Assembly: GCA_028554795.2 (NCBI GenBank)
Contig: CM068839.1
Location: 42,437,006-42,501,005, forward strand
DNA: 64,000 nucleotides
DNA from: Sinohyriopsis cumingii
Lineage: Eukaryota > Mollusca > Bivalvia > Unionida > Unionidae
Direction of reading: 5' to 3'
Part shown: positions 58,624-64,000 of the stretch, piece by piece
Layout: each line of letters opens with the position of its first letter
Numbering within the stretch: position 1 is the stretch's first letter
Made by a program: the position numbers and the translations under genes
The notes under the pieces: model-generated
Told to the model about the DNA's origin: nothing
What the model saw: the letters and a program-made list of their open reading frames with translations, nothing else
The model's database searches: none

Positions 58624-59337
58624 GTGAGTCTAACACCTCCTGTTAATGCATTGATGATCCAACAGTTTTTGTTTGGTAATATTTATACTTTAAGTTTCAT
58701 GCCTTTTTATTGAAATTATTTTTGTCCAGTACTAATTTTAATTTGTTTAAATTAGTCATGTTGGTTTGATAGGTAAATGTTACTCCTACCATATCGTTGC
58801 ACCTTCACCCCATCCCAAAGCCATCTCATAATTTTGAGTAGTATGCATATTTTTAAAGAGAGTGATAATTTAATTATTGTATAATCAGATAATTAGTTCT
58901 ACTGGTCATAGACCACAAGAGCTTATGGGAAGGTCTATTGACCATTGTCTGTATGTTAATACAGATTTGTTATTGCAACTCCTCCTTAACTACAGTGGGG
59001 ATTGCCTTGAAACTTTACACTTGATCTTTAGTCCTAAATGGAAATGTTGCTGCTCGAATATACATTATGGTTGCTACAGTGAATATCTTGAAAATCTTGT
59101 TTTTGCTACTCCTCCAGAATGAATGATCTTAAATGAAAATGGTGCTGAGTTGGTGTCCAGTGACAGCCATCTTGAAAGTCTTGTTACTACTACTTCTAAT
59201 TGGCTGGTCATCTCAACATAGCGTTTCACCTAAAGTCTTCTTATGGTGTCTAGTTGGTCCTAAATGAAAATGGTGTGATCTGAAGTTAAATAATAGCCAC
59301 CACCACAGCCATCTTGAAAGTCTTTTGTTAAGCTGCT
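58624..59337 (+). other. Start of nucleotidase intron 2
   Basis: No exon seen. The stretch from 58960 to 59340 repeats AGTCTTGTTACTACTAC-like and CCATCTTGAAAGTC words. P4 begins at its end, so P4 probably lies in this intron, or downstream DNA has been displaced. Confidence 0.5.
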
Positions 59338-59560
59338 AGTAGCTATAGGTGATATCGTGGGACACATGAGGACATATAAGGAAAAACATGGTTGTACCAT
59401 AGGGACAAGACTTTTCAGATCACCCTAGGAATGTATAGGGACAAGGGAATTTAACTTGGGGAATTTTAACATGGGTGGGACTATAGAGGGAAAAAGTATT
59501 GGGTCTGTACACTCAATAGGAATGGAACAGGTTGATGACATCACAGTACTTACTATTGGC
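59338..59560. repeat. P4 left terminal repeat, degenerate
   Basis: Units with AGGGACAAGGGAATTTAAC and AACATGG(G)TGGGACT as in the P2 left repeat. The boundary at 59338 is approximate and I could not find the target duplication. Confidence 0.6.
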
Positions 59561-59652
59561 AGCAGTGTATACGTGCTGTCTTAGGTAAACACATGTAAAA
59601 CGCTATAAATAAATTTTAGGCATGAAAGCAAATCTTTTCGATTCAATGGAGT

Positions 59653-59668
59653 ATCCCTGAAAAGGACC
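59653..59668 (-). terminator. P4 histone-type signal of gene A, decayed
   Basis: Minus strand GGTCCT-TTTC-AGGGAT: loop and inner stem intact, outer stem weakened by a mismatch and wobble pairs. It lies in the same place relative to gene A as in P1. Confidence 0.65.
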
Positions 59669-59730
59669 TTTAGTTTTTATGTTAACATCGTTCTGTTAAC
59701 ACAGAGTGCATTGCATAGATCTTCTCTTCC

Positions 59731-59946
59731 TCAGACTTCTTCTGACTCTGGACCGTAGATAAAGACTTGCTTCAGACAGCCTTGTCTCTCTACATAAATT
59801 ATTCTTTTCCAAACGCTCTTATCGATGATCCGGATAATTGTCCATGATGGTTTCACATACATGGGTAAGTCTGTGCAGAACAGCGTCAACAATACAAAGG
59901 TAGATGATTCTACGTTAGTCCACATCTTGTGATGAGAACAGGTCAA
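59731..59946 (-). CDS. P4 homologue of gene A
   Basis: 71 aa with MWTNVESST near the start and VERQGCLKQVFIYGP, matching P1 gene A. Open but with a different C-terminus that lacks the Arg-rich end. The divergent promoter with gene B is also kept (CAATCC words and CTATATAG at 59985-60110). Confidence 0.6.
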   Translation of the reverse strand: MTCSHHKMWTNVESSTFVLLTLFCTDLPMYVKPSWTIIRIIDKSVWKRIIYVERQGCLKQVFIYGPESEEV

Positions 59947-60154
59947 GGGAATGAAATGAACTGCAGTTATTTATATTGGAAGAGCAAACTGAAATGGATT
60001 GAGTTTTCTCACCAATCCTAGCACGCATTACAAAATTCAGTCGCAGTGTGGAGTCTGTTTTCCAATCCAAAGAGAGCTACCTGTGACATCACATTCCCTA
60101 TATAGGTGCACTAGCATCTATGCACAGTGAATCAATGTGACAAAGTTTTTAAAT

Positions 60155-60773
60155 ATGACGGAAACTAAGAAGACGATGAATTGGGGTGCACTGGCTGTGG
60201 AGATGAGAAGCGATGGCATAGCAGCGGCTACCAAAGTCAACACAGTCTTACTTCCAGAAGAGATCTATTTTAATTAAGATTGAGTGGGGTTTCTCTCTTC
60301 TTCGCAAGAATTTGTTCCAGTACCTTTGCCACCTTCTTCCTTACCACATGTTGAGGATTTTAAACAGAGACAGAAAGAACAATAAGAGAAATTTTTACAG
60401 CAGCAGAAAAAAGCAGAACAGGCTTTTCTCCTTGAAAAGCAACAGCGAAAAGAAGAAGAGGCAAGAAGAAGGAAATGACAGGAAGAAGAAGCAACAGAGA
60501 AGAAGCAAGGTCTAGGAGAGAAGGAGGACAGTGAAAGTCAACTGGTGATGGTACTCTTAGACATTTTGGCAGAATTAAGGAGTCTGAAACAAATGTATCA
60601 GACTTCTTTAATATGACCCAAGAGAAAATGACCTTCCCGAGCCAAACAGCCCAACCCTGTTACTATGCCTTAGATACCCACCCTTGTGATTTCTGCAAAT
60701 CATCATCGACAGGAGCAAGTTCAGAAGTAGGCCTTGGCCATGGCAAAGGCTTAAGCCAGTTATAGCTGATTAC
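60155..60773 (+). pseudogene. P4 homologue of gene B, broken
   Basis: Starts MTETKKTMNWGA as in P1, then stops near 60278 and shifts frame. The QRQKE helix (about 60365-60480) and the DILAELRSLKQMYQTSL block (about 60555-60610) are still readable. Confidence 0.75.
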
Positions 60774-60817
60774 ATCCCGTTCCTGAGTAGTTTTTTAAAA
60801 AGAAAACAAACACCCAT

Positions 60818-60833
60818 GGTCCTTTTCAGAGCC
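60818..60833 (+). terminator. P4 histone-type signal of gene B, decayed
   Basis: GGTCCT-TTTC-AGAGCC then ACTCA, followed by CTCTTTAAAAGAGAT. One internal mismatch and one wobble pair. Confidence 0.65.
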
Positions 60834-61142
60834 ACTCACCTCTCTTTAAAAGAGATATAATTCATTTTGCCAAAATCAATTAAAACTCAAAATCCCGTTT
60901 TTGCTTATGATGTACGTGTGTGGATATGTGAGTGTAGGTCCTTATTCTAAAAAATCAAAAGCAAGAGACATTTTCTGTCTGTTCTATTCTGGTACAAATT
61001 TTACTGTCATATTCACAGCACAACACTTTAACAAGTTCATTGACTTCTTTGTCTTTTTGTTCACTGTCTATGTTTTGAATTTCTTCACTTTCACAGGTTT
61101 TTCAACCTCCTCTTCCTCACTTTCTCATCTTCTTTTCTCTTT

Positions 61143-61407
61143 TTTTTTTTTTTTACCAGAGACTTAAAAAATGGTACTAACAGCTGCCTCGCTTGGCGTT
61201 CAGCATTTAGAGGTTAGTGTTAGGACTGGTCGGCCTGGTGTCAGGTTAATGTGACTGGGTGGGACATCATGCTACATGTCTGTGGCATGATGCCCCAGTG
61301 CTAGACATCACTATAAACTGCCACATTGCAGACATCGTAGCGATATGACTGAAAAATTGTTAAAGCTACGTTAAAAATAAAAATCACATCACATCACATC
61401 ACATCTT
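61143..61407 (+). repeat. SINE inserted in the P4 zinc-knuckle gene
   Basis: A block with no counterpart in P1, flanked by TTTTCTCTTT at 61133-61142 and 61408-61417 (likely target duplication). It ends ...TGACTGAAAAATTGTTAAAGC, TACGTTAAAAATAAA and a (CACAT)n tail, a 3' end I associate with mollusc SINEs. Confidence 0.7.
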
Positions 61408-61429
61408 TTTTCTCTTTCTGCACGTGTCT

Positions 61430-61738
61430 GGGTTCTTCCTTTTTGGAAGTTACCTCTTCTTCCTGTTTTGGTCAGGGCATTCTGAAGACCAGTGTCCTTT
61501 CTCTTGACAATGATAACAGATATCTTGACTTTTGTTTCTTCTGACACCTGTCTTGCTTTTTTGACAGTCTGGACAATCTGTAGCCCAGTGCCATTTCTTT
61601 TGACAGATGTAGCAAGTATCTTGACTTTTATCTCAAAAGGAGGGGGAGTAGTCCATCAGCTTGTCTGAAGAAAACTTTTGTATGACACCTCTGATCAGAA
61701 GTTTGATCTGTGTGGGCTCTTCCATCATTCTGCTTGGT
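61430..61738 (-). pseudogene. P4 zinc-knuckle gene remnant
   Basis: Minus-strand homologue of 29901-30371. The start is MMEEPTQ-like at about 61728, both knuckle regions are recognisable at about 61490-61620, and the acidic tail is interrupted by the SINE (61143-61407) with remains at about 61080-61140. Stops are present. Confidence 0.7.
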
Positions 61739-61862
61739 TTGAGAGTGAAATGAATACTGGGAGGGAAGACACTAACCCTTTATATAGGGAAGACACTAGA
61801 CTGACATGGGTATAGGGAACCTTGGAGCTTAAAATGTAGTCATTTGACTTTTTGCAGTCAAG

Positions 61863-63735
61863 ATGAAACAGTTGCATCATTTCACGGAGAAAGGACAAGA
61901 AAGTAAGAGGCGGAAACGTGTTTTATCGCCTTGCATTGTAGCTGAAGTCTTGGCTCAAATTCATGCCAGCGATTTTGAAGATGACGAGAGTGAGCCAGAA
62001 TCCAGACCCACATAGTCTACACCCATCCAGAGTCTACAGCCACCACCAGTAAACCCATTCGAGAGATGGAAAAGTGGTCTTCTAGAAAAGTTTGAACCAC
62101 GGCCTACACATACGCTGTGAAGATTAAAATAGCAATTTCAAGCTAAAGAAGACAATCACTTGAGACTTTCCATTCATCACAACAGTTGGAAATCCCCCGT
62201 TTGGATTGAGTTTAGCAGCCTAGCAGAATTGACATCATCCAAAGTCATCAGCAAGATTCAACACGTGCAACAGTCCAACAAGTTTCACCTCACCGATGGA
62301 AAAGCGATACTGTTCATGACCCACATTTCTCTTCCTCAAGGGACAGGACGCAAAAGGTGGTATTGGTGGATGAACTTCGTAGCATCAAGCGTAGCCTCAT
62401 TCAAATTAACAACACTCATGACTAGATCTGTTTAACCCATGCCATCATTGTGTGATGAACATATGCTGACAAGAATGACACCCTCAAGAAGTGCGTGGAC
62501 CTCTTTTGTTTCGAGGGCAAAATTTTTAAAGACGGAAAATACATTCAAGTCTATTATCGTGATGAACATTTCGATGCCATCACCAGTATCACCGCATTGC
62601 TGGGATACAGTTATTACTGTGAGAAATGTGACTATGGCTATAACAATCGAGAGCAACATGAGCATTGTGGATCGAAATGCTCAAGATGTTTGCCCTGTCA
62701 ACCCTGTATTGATGAAGGACAAGAACAAGTGCATTGCCCTGCTTGTCAGTGCACTTTTGTCAGTCTAACTTGTTACCAACAACATATGAAGATGCCAAGT
62801 ACACAGCTGAAAAGTGCTTGCCAACTCCTGAGATTGTGCCCTACTTGTGGACAAGGTATACGTACGAATAGTGCCAAGTTACACATTTGTAGAGGAAAGA
62901 AATGATGTCACATTTGTCACCAAATTGTGGACTTGGAATGGAACATGAATGCTACGTTCAAAAGTACCATTCCAAACAAGAGGAGGAAGATGACCAGAAG
63001 AAAGGCAATTTCATCTTTTTCGATTTTGATTGCATGCAAGAGATCGGTATTCACATTCCTAATTTCCGTTTGGCTCATCAAGCATGTGAGAAGTGCATCC
63101 AAGAGCCTATCTTTAGTCATTGCCCTCAATGCAGCAAGATTCCTGGAGGACTTGAGAAAATATTTCAGGGACCAAACATGCTGTCCAATTTCGCCCAATG
63201 GATCTTAAACCCCATCGATGAGACATGGAGTCAAGAGGACATCAAACATTACGGAGACTGTCATTGCCATGCCATGGTAATGGCTCACAATTTTTCGAGA
63301 TGCAATGGACAGTTTCTTCTGAGATACTATATGGAACAAAGTACTGAACGTTCTAAAGTGACTTTTATTGGAGCCAAAATCATTAACATGCAAGTGGGAC
63401 AAGTGCAGTTTAAAGATTTGATGAGTTACTTGGCCATGCCTTCGAGTCGAATGCCTAAAACATTTGGAATGACGGAAATGGCCAAAGGCTATTTTCTGCC
63501 ATTTTTCAGTGCTGAAGCCAATCAACATGCCGTTCTACCCCATTTGCTTGAGGCTCAGTACTATAACACCAACAGCATGTGTAGTGAACAATGATACGCT
63601 TTCTACACTTGGTACCAGACTCATGCCTCGGAGTCCTTAGACTTTCAGGAACAAATGCTAAAGTATTGTCGTTCCATCATGGACATTTTATGGCGTTGCT
63701 GTGGAACATTTCTAGAATATTTTCAAACATCATTA
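61863..63735 (+). pseudogene. P4 DNA polymerase B, broken and 3'-truncated
   Basis: ATGAAACAG at 61863 matches the P1 polymerase start. Open pieces at 62160-62435, 62495-62905 and 62902-63594 carry the N-terminal domain, the zinc clusters and the exonuclease part (DFDCM for the Exo I box). Polymerase motifs A, B and C are absent because a deletion jumps to gene I. At the place of the P1 A9 run, P4 reads GGAAAGAAATGATGTCAC: a single frame with a TGA, and the next open piece restarts at an overlapping ATG. Confidence 0.85.
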
Positions 63736-63764
63736 TTCCATCAAAGCCCTACACTGGCTACATT

Positions 63765-63985
63765 ACTGGGGGTAATTGGATGGATTAAAAATATGATGGC
63801 CACCCCTTCTTCCACAGAAGATAAACTTAGGGTGAAGGCAGAAGTGAAACAAGAACCAATTACCCTTGTTCAGACATCCTCCTTCTCCTTGACAGCTATT
63901 GCTCGCCGGACACGTAAAGCTTACAATCCAAGACAATACCACACAAAAACAAAGTAGCATCAGTGAAGATTGGGTGACTCATTAA
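63765..63985 (+). pseudogene. P4 gene I tail fused after a deletion
   Basis: GWIKNMMATPSSTEDK to the end corresponds to P1 37690-37917 (GWIKKMMATPSSSQ). The junction with polymerase sequence lies near 63768, so about 5 kb present in P1 has been lost. A frameshift lies within the last codons. Confidence 0.75.
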
Positions 63986-64000
63986 CAAAAATGGAGGTGT

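Larger units (their letters stand above)
59338..64000. mobile_element. Fourth Polinton copy (P4), left part, decayed
   Basis: Begins AGTAGCTATAGGTGAT, similar to the P1/P2/P3 ends, followed by degenerate GGGACAAGGGAATTTAAC units. The gene order then follows P1: gene A (minus), gene B, zinc-knuckle gene (minus), polymerase. A large deletion joins mid-polymerase to the gene I tail near 63770. Stops and frameshifts are frequent. The right end is outside the window. Confidence 0.8.

Noticed and set aside
58877-59122. 81-codon ORF after nucleotidase exon 2
   Set aside because: It has no continuation of the nucleotidase family pattern and lies in repeat-like sequence of the intron.

Overview
The window is eukaryotic, intron-bearing, AT-rich DNA packed with transposons. 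A tRNA-type SINE, a SINE with a mollusc-like 3' tail, a spliced MULE-like gene and many (CT), (TA) and (CA) microsatellites fit a marine invertebrate genome, most likely a bivalve or other mollusc (inference). The only clear host gene is a 5'-nucleotidase/metallophosphoesterase. Two of its exons (53994-54219 and 58537-58623) are split by a 4.3-kb intron holding a fold-back transposon.

Most of the window is virus-like Polinton/Maverick DNA. (a) 1-7491 is the decayed right part of a Polinton-like element read on the minus strand. It has penton-like, fiber-like, adenain-like protease, small hydrophobic, double-jelly-roll major capsid and pVI/pX-like genes. Several are broken by stops or frameshifts. 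(b) 28214-45313 is a nearly intact 17.1-kb Polinton (here P1). Its inverted terminal repeats (about 360 bp) are almost identical and it has a 6-bp target duplication, TGCATC. (c) P1 sits inside the coding sequence of a membrane-protein gene of an older, rearranged Polinton (P2, 22494-46782, target duplication ATCCTA). (d) P2 itself sits inside the right terminal repeat of a third Polinton (P3; 22140-22493 continued at 46789-46839). (e) 59338-64000 is the left part of a fourth, decayed copy (P4), probably inside a further intron of the nucleotidase gene.

P1 reads, left to right: gene A (minus), coiled-coil gene B, a CCHC zinc-knuckle gene (minus), protein-primed DNA polymerase B in two overlapping frames, packaging ATPase, two paralogous basic small proteins, a core-like protein, a chromodomain integrase, a two-segment membrane protein, penton-like minor capsid protein, pVI/pX-like protein, major capsid protein, then three small coiled-coil genes (O, P, Q). 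Replication (polymerase), integration (integrase plus terminal repeats) and virion assembly (ATPase, capsid proteins) are all present. I find no adenain-like protease in P1.

The most surprising feature concerns mRNA 3' ends. All five accessory genes at the two ends of P1 (A, B, O, P, Q) are followed, 22-34 nt after the stop codon, by a perfect replication-dependent histone-type stem-loop (6-bp stem, TTTC loop, usually ACCCA after it). A purine-rich element lies about 15 nt further on, where U7 snRNA binds in histone pre-mRNA. The polymerase and capsid genes have ordinary AATAAA signals instead. The stem varies by a compensatory G-C to A-T change, and the arrangement is traceable in P2 and P4. 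The accessory genes O, P and Q also share a promoter box, GATGTTTTCCTTCACG followed by a CGCGC core, 5' of a TATA-like site. Together these suggest a virus-like element that ties a set of its genes to S-phase through host histone mRNA processing.

The remaining DNA holds inverted-repeat elements, a hAT-like element, a CR1/L2-like LINE fragment, a 100-bp perfect-type palindrome, minisatellites and microsatellites, with long stretches where I see no gene.
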